DNA from: Elgaria multicarinata webbii | Taxonomy: Eukaryota > Chordata > Lepidosauria > Squamata > Anguidae | NCBI RefSeq assembly: GCF_023053635.1 | Contig: NC_086173.1 | Coordinates: forward strand, 144,617,197 to 144,681,196 | Length of the DNA: 64,000 nt | Reading direction: 5' to 3' | Shown: one piece after another, positions 32,851 through 43,559 of the stretch | How positions within the stretch are numbered: position 1 is the stretch's first letter | How the letters are laid out: each line of letters starts with the position of its first letter | The notes under the pieces: model-generated | Told to the model about the DNA's origin: nothing | Seen by the model: the letters and a program-made list of their open reading frames with translations, nothing else | The model's database searches: none | Program-made: the position numbers and the translations under genes

Positions 32851-33139
32851 GCCAGCACCAATTTCTTCAGCTCTCTCCCATTACCAACCAACAAACTTCC
32901 CCATGGCAACATTCCTTCCTCCATGCCTGCTTACTTCCAAACTCCCCAGTTTTGCTTGAACTGGCCATTGTAAGAACATGCGTGTGCTTTCTTCAGTAAG
33001 GCCAAGCACAGAGTTCTGGCCATTATCATAGTGGGGAACCACTGCCCCCCCCTTTTTTTATGGGCTCAGATATTTCTCCGGGTTCTTATTTTTGTCCACA
33101 TCTGTAGGATAAGTCTTTTTCATTTAAGCTCTTAGCATT

Positions 33140-33640
33140 CCTTCTGTAAAGATACAATCTTTATTTGCAGTCAACACTCAACAGACCATTATTATAGCCA
33201 GACGTTAATAAAAATACATGATGGTAAAAAGAAAGGATACGACATCTGTAAAAAATGCTAATCAGTAGATTTAAAGAAATGATCAAACATAGTAGTCTAA
33301 TGAGAATAGCCAGATTCAGAAATTTGGCCACTTGCTCAGTTATAGGATTATTGGTACCCTGGAGTAAAATAATCATAAGAGACTCAGGAGAGCGACCAGG
33401 GAAACACTGTATAATAGGACATATTAGGTCTTTCAGGCCTCTTGATAATAACTGCAGTAGAATAGAACATGCAAGATGGACTCCACCTCGGCATCATTAC
33501 AGTGGCAGCATCTATTATTCATTGGGATTTTCTTGAATCTGCCCTCTAATAGCTTGAAGGGGAACCTTCTGTTAGGAATCGAGCAGGATTTGTTTTGCCA
33601 CCTTGCCCTGACAACAGTAGGTTGAGCAGCAGGTTCTAAT
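33140..33640 (-). repeat. LINE fragment with a CCHC-type C-terminal region
   Basis: The minus strand encodes KLLEGRFKKIP followed by RCCHCNDAEVESILHVLF, the cysteine-histidine C-terminal motif of several non-LTR retrotransposons. Clade uncertain. It ends close to the exon at 33662. Confidence 0.5.
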
Positions 33641-33661
33641 TTGAGGTTCTTGGTGCTTCAG

Positions 33662-33773
33662 GAATTGACAACCTTCAAGAGAGCCTCTGTGCTTTCACAA
33701 GGATCGCAGTTGGACTTCCCTGCTATTCCCAGGAGGATCAAGGAAGAGGAGGAGGAAGCTAGCATCATTGCAG
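33662..33773 (+). CDS. Acidic linker exon 8 (candidate, 112 nt)
   Basis: The acceptor is gtgcttcag and the donor gtagga. The exon is open, phase 0 to 1, and encodes ELTTFKRASVL, then an acidic run IKEEEEEAS. Short acidic linker exons are common just before C2H2 finger exons. An old LINE fragment ends within about 25-70 bp of the acceptor, so part of the splice site may be repeat-derived. Confidence 0.55.
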
Positions 33774-33841
33774 GTAGGAGCTTCATACCCCATTTTTTTT
33801 TCACTGCCACGTCACCGTGCAGCACTAAGGCCAGTGGATGA

Positions 33842-34110
33842 AAGATGTTTTATTATTTATTTATTTATTACATTTCTATACCACCCAATAGCCAGAGCTC
33901 TCTGGGCGGTTCACAAAAATTAAAAACATTCAAGGTATAAAACAACAGTATAAAACCATAATATAAAATACAATATAAAAGCTCAACCAGATAAAAACAG
34001 CAGCGATGCAAAATTACAAATTTAAAACACCCAATTTAAAATTTATTTATAGACTGTTAAAATGCTGGGAGAATAAAAAGGTCTTCACCTTTTTAAGGAC
34101 AATGACACTG
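33842..34110 (-). repeat. L2-like LINE 3' region
   Basis: Antisense tail ataccacccaatagccagag followed by an A-rich region. Confidence 0.6.
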
Positions 34111-34419
34111 TTTAACAGGTTATCAAAAAAAATTGAGAGTCATAGATTTGGAGATTAAAAACAATAACAACCAAGTTTCTAGTCCCCATGGCTGTGGTGT
34201 AGCAAACTTGGGAACAGATGAAACTGCAGGCAAATATGCCCTGTTCCAGTGGAATATGCATGGCGCAGCTGGAGCTGAGCATGTGGGAGCCTCTCTTAAA
34301 GGGAACTTCTTCGTGACTCGCTGTTTGGAGAATGAGGAGTGGGGGAGAGCTAAATACGCTACACCTCCTGGTCAGCTAATTGCCACCTTGGGTACCAGCG
34401 ATAGGCAGAGTATAAGTCA

Positions 34420-34555
34420 GGGATGGCCAACTTGTTGTCCACCAGGCGGTTTGGCCTACAACTCTCATGATCCCTAACCATTGGCTATGCTGGCTAAGGC
34501 TGATGGGAGCTGTGGGCCAAAACCTCTGGAGGGACACACGTTGCCCACTCCTGAT
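34420..34555. repeat. hAT-like palindromic element, family B
   Basis: cagggatggccaacttgttg to cacgttgcccactcctg. Confidence 0.65.
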
Positions 34556-34574
34556 CTACATTAATGGTACTAGA

Positions 34575-34737
34575 TATTATTACTATTACTATTAATATTA
34601 ATATTATTATTATTAATAATAATACATTTATTGCTTACCCACCTCTCCCTCGGGGTTGAGGCGGGGAACAATACCAAATATAAAAATACTATAAAATATA
34701 TAAAACTGATTAAAAACATAAAACTAATACATTATTA
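34575..34737 (-). repeat. L2-like LINE 3' region with (ATT)n
   Basis: Antisense cccacctctccctcggggtt tail next to an ATT/AAT-rich patch. Confidence 0.5.
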
Positions 34738-35042
34738 ATCATGCCTTTCCATTGCTGGAATTCACTGCCACAAGTTGTAGCGATGGCCACCAATTTGGAT
34801 GGCTTTAAAAGGGGGTTGGAAAAATTCCTGGAGGAGAAGGCCATCAATGGCTACTTGTCCTGATGGCTATGTGTCACCTCCTATGTAGACCAGTTGCTAG
34901 GGAACATGCGTGGGAGGGTGCTGTTGCACCTGTGTCCTGTTTCTGGGTTTCCCGTGGGCAGCTGGTGGGCCACTGTGTGAACAGAGTGCTGGACTAGATG
35001 GACCCTTGGTCTGATCCAGTGTGGCTCTTCTTATGTTCTTAT
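34738..35042 (+). repeat. CR1-like LINE 3' end
   Basis: gaattcactgccacaagttg to cttcttatgttctta, ending about 40 bp before the finger exon and contributing to its pyrimidine tract. Confidence 0.8.
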
Positions 35043-35082
35043 TGTTCTTCTCTTTTCCCATTTTCTCTTTTTATTCCAACAG

Positions 35083-35690
35083 ACATGACACTATTGGATG
35101 CAATTAAGGAAGAGAATCCTCCGCATAGTGGTCCTGAGACAGTGGTACCACCTGTCACAAGATGGCAAAGGTCAGAAGGCACCACTTCCCAGAGCTGTGT
35201 GCAGAGAGATGCAAGCCAAACCGCCTTTGCGCCCAAGGGGCAGCAGGGATACCATCTGGCGAAGAACAGTGGCCAGTCTGCTTGGTCCAAGCGCGGCTGT
35301 GGAGATGCAGCCGTTCGAAAGAGGAATGAGAAATGTTACCCGTGCCCTGAATGTGGCAAAACCTTCCGGCAGTTCGGGGTCCTGATCACGCACCACCGCC
35401 TGCACACGGGCGAGAAGCCCTACAGCTGCGCGTACTGCGCAAAGGGCTTCAGCGATTACTCTAACCTGATTGCCCACCAAAGAACCCACACCGGGGAGAA
35501 ACCCTACCGCTGTGCCGACTGCGGGAAAAGCTTCACGCGTAGCACGACCCTCACCATCCACCAGAGAGGCCACACGCGGGAGAAGCCCTACCCCTGCCCT
35601 CAGTGTGGGAAGCGCTTCAGCCGGGCCTCAAACCTCACTATCCACCAGAGAACTCACGCAGGAGAGAAAAAACACACGCCGCGGTCCTGA
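35083..35690 (+). CDS. C2H2 zinc-finger terminal exon, four fingers
   Basis: The acceptor ttattccaacag opens a phase-1 exon starting (G)AC ATG ACA, so the Asp-Met follows the acidic exon in frame. About 85 residues of linker precede four intact C-X2-C-X12-H-X3-H fingers (YPCPEC, YSCAYC, YRCADC, YPCPQC), the first two followed by canonical TGEKP linkers. The exon stops shortly after the last finger at TGA. Role inferred: sequence-specific DNA binding. Chained with the eight upstream exons it completes a 557-residue frame. A CR1 3' end lies right before it and supplies part of the pyrimidine tract. No clear AATAAA is seen before the SINE at 36.16 kb. Confidence 0.85.
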
Positions 35691-36159
35691 CAAAGGGGGA
35701 AAATGAACACACAGCTCGGGCCTGATCGAATGCACCAGGAAACCCAAGCAAGGAGGCCCAATGAGCCAAGCCACTGAACAATCTATTGGCATGTGCGCCT
35801 TCGAAGGTTCAGCCCACGCTGAGTTCCCTGGCTGAGTAACCCTTGCTCTGTGTCAACTGGATTGTTCTTCCTTGCAGAAAGCCAACTTTTCAAGATTAGG
35901 AATCGAAACCCTTTAAAGGTCATACAAATAGACAAGAGCGTTTTTTTGGCTGCTGCAGCTTACTTCGTAATACTGTCGGGGTGAGGAGAAGTCAAGCCCG
36001 CCTGGATTCCTTCCTCTTACCAGCTGCCATGGGTGACTGGGGAGTAGGGCAAAATGTGACTCAATTCAGGACCTTGTGCGGTTGTCTTGATATTGTTCTC
36101 ACCCACCTTGAGCTCTTGGGATGGGGCAGGATGTATACTCAAGAAGACAGATAAAGACG

Positions 36160-36472
36160 AGGAAGGGCTGTAGCTCAGTGGTAGAGCGCCTGCTTTGCAT
36201 GCAGAAGGTCCCAGGTTCGATCCCTGGCATCTTCTAGTAAAGTTGAGAAAGGTCTCCTGTCTGGAACCCCACAGAGCTGCTGCCAGGCTGTAGACCAGCA
36301 TTTTCTAACTTGGTACTTTCCCAGATGTCTAGCATGGTCAAATCCTATGCTGGCTGAGGATGATGGGAGTTGTAGTCAAACACAGATAGAGAGGGTAAGA
36401 TTAGGGAAGATTGATGTAGACAGTACTGTGCTAGAAGGATCAAAGGTCTGACTCCGTATAAGTGGGGTGACC
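36160..36472 (+). repeat. tRNA-Ala-derived SINE with intact A and B boxes, interrupted
   Basis: The head reads gggctgtagctcagtggtag (A-box) and ggttcgatccctgg (B-box) with a TGC anticodon loop, but the acceptor stem does not pair, so it is a SINE and not a tRNA. A family-B element (36297-36414) interrupts the body with tgtagac repeated on both sides. Confidence 0.8.
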
Positions 36473-36766
36473 ATACAGAAAGGAGGACAACACTCTTGTA
36501 TCTTTAACAGTTGTATAGAAAAGGGAATTTCAGCAGGTGTCATTTGTATATATGCAGCACCTGGTGAAATTTCCTCTTCATCACCACAGTTAAAGCTGCA
36601 GGCACTATACTAAAGAGGGCAGGGCTCCTACAGCTTTAACTGTTGTGATGAAGGGGGAATTTCACCAGGTGCTGCCTGCATACAAATGACACTTGCTGAA
36701 ATTCCCTTTTCAATACAACTGTTAAAGATACAGGAGCCCTGTCCTCCTTTCTACAGGGTCACCCTA
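36473..36766. mobile_element. hAT-like palindromic element, family A
   Basis: Inserted at the SINE 3' end; ends ggggtgaccatac and gggtcacccta. Confidence 0.75.
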
Positions 36767-38420
36767 AGTACCTGGCAGCTTTTTATATCCATGTCCTTCT
36801 AGCCCAGGGGGCCAAATCTGGCCCTCCTGGGATCTCAGTACGTTCCTCCAGGGTGCCTGAGATGGCTGTGCTTCCTTTCCCTGGCTCCACCCCTTTTCCT
36901 CCAACCACCAATCATTGGATGGTTTCCCGGTTTTTGAATCTGATGGATTTTCCCCTATTCTAAGAAGGCCGTCATGCCTCTCCTAAGGCTTAGTTCCTGG
37001 CAGTAAGAGCTTTAAGCGCACTGGTCTGTTTTGTATTTTGAGCCCCGCCCCTTTAGACTTTGGCCCCGCCCAACACTGGAAGGCAGCCCCTAGGGGCTTA
37101 TCCGAAATGGAATTTGGCACCCCTGTTCTACCCTGTAGATGACCTTATCCCTCGTAAGCGGTGAGCGTTGCTCCACTCAGTCCCTATGGGGCATTTCCCC
37201 TCTTGAGAAGAGCCCTGATGCATTGGGCCAAAGATCTGTCTGGTCCAGCATCCTGCTCATGGAATAGCCAACGAAATGACAAACGGATTGTGGAGGCCAT
37301 CACCCTTTCCCTGTTATTGACATGCTGAACAAGTGGGGAACTGCAACGGAGTGTTCCAGCGTGCAGGAATCCTGTTCTGGATTCCAGCCACTCCATTCCA
37401 CTTTCCCCATAAGGTTCCATCAGTGCCGCATGGCTGCTGAACATGCTCAGTCCTCACTGGGCTGTTTTGGGGGTATTCTCCCACCCTCATTGGGGGGTAT
37501 TTTTTCTAAAAGGTTTTTTATGCTCCCGGAAACCTTGCCCTTGCCCCAAGCCTGCTGAAACCGCCCTCTTTTGCATGGCTGGTGCCATTTCACTTACATA
37601 AGCAGCAGCACGCGCCACAGGAACACCAGAAATAGAGGGAATGATTATGCATTGAGCTTTTCTGCCCACGGGGCATTCATATCTCATCTTTAGTTGTTTC
37701 TCCCCCTCATTCTACCTGGAAGCTTCTTCAGTTCCTCTGTCACACTTCAGCTCTTGTCTATAATGATTGAGTTAATGCTGTGTGGAAAAAGCCTTCCCCA
37801 TATCTGCTCTAACTATGCAAGGAGGGGTCCGTTGGTAAATGTCTCTGTTTTTGATTGGTGGTTGCCATGTTGGCTCCAAAGGACAACAATGAAGAGAAAG
37901 TCCAGCATTTTGTGGTCCGATAAGTAAATTTGTGACTGGCACTTAAGCATGTGGGCTTTGGAGTTTCAAAGCATTCTTTTATTAGGCACAAATCCACTGC
38001 AATGAATAATTTCCCTAAAAGTTGTAACTACCTACACAACTTTGATTCTGGCAGTATTAAATCTTGGAGCCTGAGTTTTGCAGGCAGCTGGAAGGCTTTA
38101 TTGGACACTCTGTGGCCTCAACTAACTCATTTTTCTGATGATGACAGCTGCTAGCCAAACGTTCCTCCTTATCCTGGAAATGTGTGAATAAACAGATGTT
38201 TACAAAAGTTTTTTTTTTTAGTATGTAACATTTCTTTCTCCAAAATTAATGGATCCTGTCCTGAAAAGGCTGAGCGGAAGGGGTAGAAATACTCATCTTC
38301 ATAGGTGTGCACAGCACATTTCATTATGATGTGCCCCCAGGGATTTTTCTTTTTAAAGGCAAACATTTATTGAATACTCAATCATAAAGGACATTATTTT
38401 TATTCATTTATTTATTAAAC
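36767..38420. other. Stretch without a supported gene
   Basis: Holds the dispersed repeat at 37325-37580 and unique AT-rich sequence. No exon recognised. Confidence 0.5.
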
Positions 38421-38738
38421 TAGGGTGACCATATGAAAAGGAGGGTAGGGCCCCTGTATGTTTAACAGTGGTGTAGAAAAGGGAATTTCAGCAAGTGTCA
38501 TTTGCATGCATGCAGCACCTGGTGAAATTCCATCTTCATCACAACAATTAAAGCCGAAGGAGCTACACTAGACCGACCAGATATAAAAGAGGGCAGGGAT
38601 CCTGCAGCTTTAACTGTTGTGATGAAGAGGGAATTTCACCAGGTGCTGCATGCATACAAATGACACCTGCTGAAATTCCCTTTTCTATTCAACTGTTAAA
38701 GCTACAGGAGCCGTCCTCCTTTCCATATGGTCACCCTA
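38421..38738. mobile_element. hAT-like palindromic element, family A, with target-site duplication
   Basis: Complete copy, tagggtgacc...ggtcaccccta-type ends, flanked on both sides by attaaac (38414-38420 and 38739-38745). Confidence 0.85.
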
Positions 38739-39063
38739 ATTAAACACTGTCGACACTGATGTCCTATTCCGCGTTCAGCTTGCCTGACTGTGGGAGGGCC
38801 GTTGCAGATGGGGGGGGGGGGGAATGAGGAGCTGCTCCTCAAGCTCCAGCATTGGTGGGACTTCGTGGTGACACTGGCTGAAGGAGGGTCTTACAAGGCG
38901 GGCCCCCGGCAACAATTTATGAGAAGTGAAATAAATAAATGTAAGGACCCCACTCGCCAATCTCCACCACAATAAGACATTATCCTTTTTTTCAGTCTTT
39001 GCTGAATGTCTTTTATGAAGAGGCATGTTTTGTTTGCCACACTCGTGCTGCTGGCTCTCTCAG

Positions 39064-39149
39064 GGGCAGTCTGAGCAAGAGCTATTATCTGGGTGTGATG
39101 AAGAGCCTTCCTCCATCCACTCGCCCAATCCTGTGCAAAGGGGATCCCG
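39064..39149 (+). other. Exon-like segment with good splice sites
   Basis: The acceptor ggctctctcag and donor gtaaga frame 86 nt that are open in two frames; one reads GQSEQELLSGCDEEPSS, resembling a polar linker of zinc-finger genes. No neighbouring exon in a matching phase was found. It may belong to a non-coding transcript or an alternative tail of the gene upstream. Confidence 0.25.
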
Positions 39150-39664
39150 GTAAGATGTTCTACTGAGTCCTCTCCCTCCTTTTGCTCAGGTGTGCTGTGA
39201 ACACACCTGGCTATTTCTGATCATATGTGGCCCTCGCCCCTCACCTGCACATCTCAGCCGCCTACTGCTCCTCTCCAGGAACATACACGCACTGCCCCCC
39301 CTCCAAAAGCCACACATGTTACCTATGTGGGTGCAAGTGTCTTACTACCTGAAGGATCAGAAGCGAAAGACTGCAAAAATCCCAGGAGGAGGAACACAAC
39401 CCAGATTCAGCCAGGCCTCCGCTTGAATGGAATCAGAAGGATCTGTGATTCTGAGCTTTCCCTGGAGCAAACTATTGGGTTTATTTAGAGGAGTGGCCAA
39501 AGAAGGAGGACCACCAGGCCGGTAGCAGCTGATGGAAGGGAAAGGAAGTGAAGTCAAGTAGCAACCGGCATGAGCAGAGGCAGAGAGAAGGAGCCATCTC
39601 CTTCTTGCAGGGAGAGTCAGAGCCCTCTGGTGGTCGCAGGGAAATGGTGTGGCATGAGACAGAG

Positions 39665-39752
39665 GCTGAGTTTGGACAACACGCTAATCAATGGTCTTCC
39701 ATTTTGTTCTTACTAACCCTGCAGTTGATTAGCGTGTCGTCCGAACTCAGCC
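39665..39752. repeat. Miniature foldback element
   Basis: 28-bp arms ggctgagtttggacaacacg and the complement differ at two positions; 32-bp centre. Confidence 0.7.
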
Positions 39753-39894
39753 AGAGAGTTTGCCGTCTTGTCTCTGTTCGCAGCAAAAGGGGAGTGCCAG
39801 TCGTGTTACGAACCTGCCTAGCTATTAAGAACTGCAGGAGAGGCCCTTTTGGGGAAACCATTCCCTGCATAGGCCTGTTTATCAGGCACGCGTG

Positions 39895-40175
39895 AACGGG
39901 TTTTCGCCTGTGCCACTCCCAAACTCTGGAATGCGCTCTCTTAAGAAGGATGACTCACTTGGCTTGGAGAAATGGGGTGAAGAGGCACCTTTTTAATTCA
40001 TCCTTTTAAATTATGTCATTTTCTTAACGTTTTGTGGTTGTTCAACATGTGCTTTTCCTAAGTATTATTGCATTAAGTAGTTGCACACTGCCATTTTGTG
40101 TTAAATAGCTGGATGCTTCAAATAAGGCAGTGTATAAAGGTCAGTAATAAAATAATAAATAAAAATAAATACACA
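39895..40175 (+). repeat. L2 LINE 3' end
   Basis: aaactctggaatgcgctctc, a T-rich region, then aaggcagtgtataaaggtca and an A-rich tail. Confidence 0.55.
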
Positions 40176-40304
40176 CAGACACTCAAAAGGAAAGGAGTGT
40201 GTTGGCATCTTTGAAAATGAACAGTTTTGTTGTTGCATCAGCTTCTCTGAGCCAAAGACTACTTAGCAGATGCATGAAGTGTTAGCCTGACTTAGCAGGT
40301 TATA

Positions 40305-40622
40305 TAGGGTGACCATATGAAAAGGAGGACTGGGCTTCTGTATCTTTAACAGTTGCATAGAAAAGAATTTCAGCAGATGTCATTTGTATATATGGAAAAC
40401 CTGGTGAAATTCCCTCTTCATCACAACAGTTAAAGGTGCAGGAGCTATACTAGTGTGACCAGATTTAAAAGAGGGCAGGGCACCTGCAGCTTGAAGTGTT
40501 GTGATGAAGAGGAAATTTCACCAGGTTCCCCATATATACAAATGACACCTGCTGAAATTTCCTTTTCAATACAACTGTTAAAGATACAGGAGCCTTGTCC
40601 TCCTTTTCATATGGTCACCCTA
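40305..40622. mobile_element. hAT-like palindromic element, family A, with target-site duplication
   Basis: Complete copy flanked by ggttata(t) on both sides (40298 and 40623), fitting an 8-bp hAT-type duplication. Confidence 0.85.
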
Positions 40623-40647
40623 GGTTATATTTCACACGTTCATGCCT

Positions 40648-41172
40648 GAACATGAGAACAGAAGAAGAGCCATGCTGGATCAGACCAAGAGTCCATCTAG
40701 TCCAGCACTCTGTTCACACAGTGGCCTACAATGATACTGGAAGTAGCACATAGCTTTCAGGACTAGTAGCCATTGATACTCTTCTCCTCTGGGAATTTAT
40801 CCAACCCCCTTTTAAAGCCATCCAAATTGGTGGCCATCACTACAACATAATGCAGGGTGGATTCCTGCATTGAGCAGGGGGTTGGACTCGATGGCCTTGT
40901 AGGCCCCTTCCAACTCTGCTATTCTATGATTCTATGATAAGCACCATGCTGCATCAAACCAAGAGTCCACCCAGTCCAGCGTTCTGTTCACAGAGTGGCC
41001 AACCAGCTGCCCTCAGGAAACCCACAAACAGAACATGAGTGTTACAGCACCCTCCTGGCCATGTTCCCCAGAAACTGGTGTATCACTTCCTCTGATACTA
41101 GCGGTAGCGCAAAGCCATCAGGACTAGTAGCCACTGATAACCACCTCCACCAGGAATTTATCCAACCCCCTT
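40648..41172. repeat. CR1-like copies, one nested in another
   Basis: Two minus-strand CR1-like pieces (40648-40857 and 40940-41172) flank a plus-strand CR1 3' end of another subfamily (40857-40940, ggttggactcgatggccttg). Confidence 0.65.
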
Positions 41173-41174
41173 AT

Positions 41175-42535
41175 TTATCCAGACACTATCAATACTTCTC
41201 TTGAGCGGTGGGGTGAGGAGAATGAGGCCATCAGGCCATTAACTGCAAGAGATACAAGCCCACTTTATGCCTATAATAACTGAATTTGACTTGGCTTGCA
41301 GCTATGAACTTGCAACCTGTAAACAATGCAAAATGTTTGGGGTCAGGATGTACTTTTTTGCCAGGTCAGCTTGGCTTGCGATCCAAGAACAGACAGAAGG
41401 AAGGTGTGGTTGATTACACCTGATGCATTTTAACTTCGCTTGGTTACACAAATCATCTGGAACTCAACACATTTTAATCCAGCTTGTGTGGATTGATCTG
41501 GGAGGAGCTAGTGGCTAGATGGTGCCTCTTCCTTTGTGCAGAGTAGGTGGTCCTTTGATCCCTTCCAACTCTATGGAACATGAGACTTCAAAAGATCCTT
41601 TCCTCTATGATCTCAGCTTCTCTATAGCTCTCTTTCTTGCCCAGCATCTGGGCCTGACCACATTTGCTGCATTTGCACATAATGCGGAGTCATGTTTTTT
41701 CCCTATTTCTGGTTTGTTTCTCTCCCAACCACTTTGATAACCTTCAGAGTGGTTTCATTTTCAGGCTGTTCTTGCTGGGTTCCTCTGTTTCAGGATGTAC
41801 AGCAGCACAAACAAGTCAGGGATATGCTATGGTTCTGGGCTTAGTTGTCACAACAAGCCATGGTTTAAACAAGCCAGACTTCATAAGCCAACAACAAATC
41901 ATGGCTTCTTTGTGGCTTGCAGCTGGTTAACAAACCATGTTCGTTTGTGGGGATAGGTTGGGACGTGACAAGCCAGATTTCCACAAACCACACAATGGCT
42001 TAGTGTTACGTTCGATCCAATCCATTGTCTTTCCACTGTCAACAGCCCAAACATGCAGTACAGACTTCTTATTTGCCTTCTATTCTGTGCAGGAGACAGC
42101 ATCCCCCTTGTGTCCTACTGAGCAGTATGGTGGAATTGAAGGAATGTAAGACATGGTCTAGGGAAACCCAATGTCAAATTCCTGTTCAGCCGCAAAGCTT
42201 ATTTTGTGACGAGAATGTCCTACTCAGAAGCTTCAAGAAGAAACTTTGATTGGTCGGTGCGTGTGTGTGTGTGTTGAGGGGCAGGAGTGCAAGAAGGGTG
42301 AAGAGAAAGCAGCAATAACAAAAAAAGCTGTGCCCCCTTTGCAACCCCCTCCTGTTTTCTCATCTCCATTCTGCTACCAGGGACCAGACAAATACTGGTT
42401 CCTCAGTGAAATTGCCCCTGGCTTTTCTGCAAGGGTAGTATGCCATCCCGGGGCAGGTCTACAGTATAGAGTTGTATTTGTTTCAAAACAAATTCACTGC
42501 AATATCTCCTGGATTCCACCCAAGGAACACGCTGC
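41175..42535. other. Stretch without a supported gene
   Basis: Mostly unique sequence with scattered family-C-like fragments (caagccatggtttaaac, 41850-42000). No exon recognised. Confidence 0.45.
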
Positions 42536-42537
42536 AT

Positions 42538-42735
42538 GGGCAAAGGCGGGCCACAGCTCAGGGACAGAGCATATGCTTTGCATACAGAAGGTCCCAGGTT
42601 CGACCCCCAGCATCGCCAGGTAAGGCTGCGGAAGACTCTTGCTGGAAGCCCCGGAGAGTCTCTGCTCATCAGTGTTGACAATACTTAGCTCAGTGGACCC
42701 ACGGCCTGACTTGGTACAAAGCAGCTTCCTAGCTC
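42538..42735 (+). repeat. tRNA-Ala-derived SINE
   Basis: ccacagctcagggacagagc head, ggtcccaggttcgaccccca B-box region and the standard body. Confidence 0.75.
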
Positions 42736-42939
42736 GTTGGGAAATATTATTCTGCCAAGGGGCTACAGAACAATGCACAGTTTTTTGGCAAAATCTTAGC
42801 TCCCCCTCCTGCAAAGAAAAGGACAAAGGTAAATGTACGCCGCCCTGAGATCTTAGTGATATAGGGTGGGATATAAATATTTTAAATAAATAAATGGCAC
42901 AGCTCAAGGGATGGTTACAAGCAGCAATAAGGTGAAGGA

Positions 42940-43012
42940 TAGAGTCACAGAATAATAGAGTTGGAAGGGGCCTAGAAGGCCATCAAGTCCAACCCCCTGC
43001 TCAATGCGATCC
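42940..43012 (-). repeat. CR1 LINE 3' end
   Basis: Antisense agagttggaaggggcctaga to caaccccctgctcaatgc. Confidence 0.75.
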
Positions 43013-43059
43013 TTTTAACATGTCGTACTTTGTACAATGTTGTACTGGTTGCACTAATG

Positions 43060-43555
43060 TGCCAGCCTCTTTCCTCCCTGTGCCAACGCAGATGGAACTG
43101 CACTGGCTGCCTATTTGCTACCGGGACAGGTTTAAGGTTCTTGGACTTGTGTACAAAGCCCTAAACAACTTGGGACCAGGATAGCTGAGAGAGCGCCTTC
43201 TCCCTTACCAACCTGCCCGGTCACTGAGGTCATCCGAGGGTGGTTCCACCTAGATCCATCCTCCGATTGGAATCCACCAGGGGAAGAGCCTTCAGCGTGG
43301 AATTCCCTGCCTCTGGAGGTCAGGCAGGCTGCGACCTTGTACTCCTTTCGGCGCCTCCTGAAAACATCTTTATTCCAAGAAGCCTTTCTTTAACATGCAG
43401 CCTTGGATTTCTGATTTTTGCTTCTTTTAAATTTTGTTTTAACTGTTTTTATTCTTTTTTTCCCATTTTACCTTGTACACTGCTCCGAAATTTTTCAATA
43501 GGGAGCAGTATATAAATATTCTAAATAAATAATAAATAATAAATAATAATAAATA
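43060..43555 (+). repeat. L2 LINE 3' part with ORF end and tail
   Basis: Encodes the L2 signature LHWLPICYRDRFKVLGLVYK...LRERLLPYQPAR in pieces, then a T-rich 3' UTR and gggagcagtatataaatatt tail with AATA repeats. Confidence 0.8.
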
Positions 43556-43559
43556 CTTG

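Noticed and set aside
36166-36236. tRNA-Ala (TGC) gene with intact A and B boxes
   Set aside because: Only about 3 of 7 acceptor-stem pairs form, and the sequence continues into the SINE body shared by other copies in this window.
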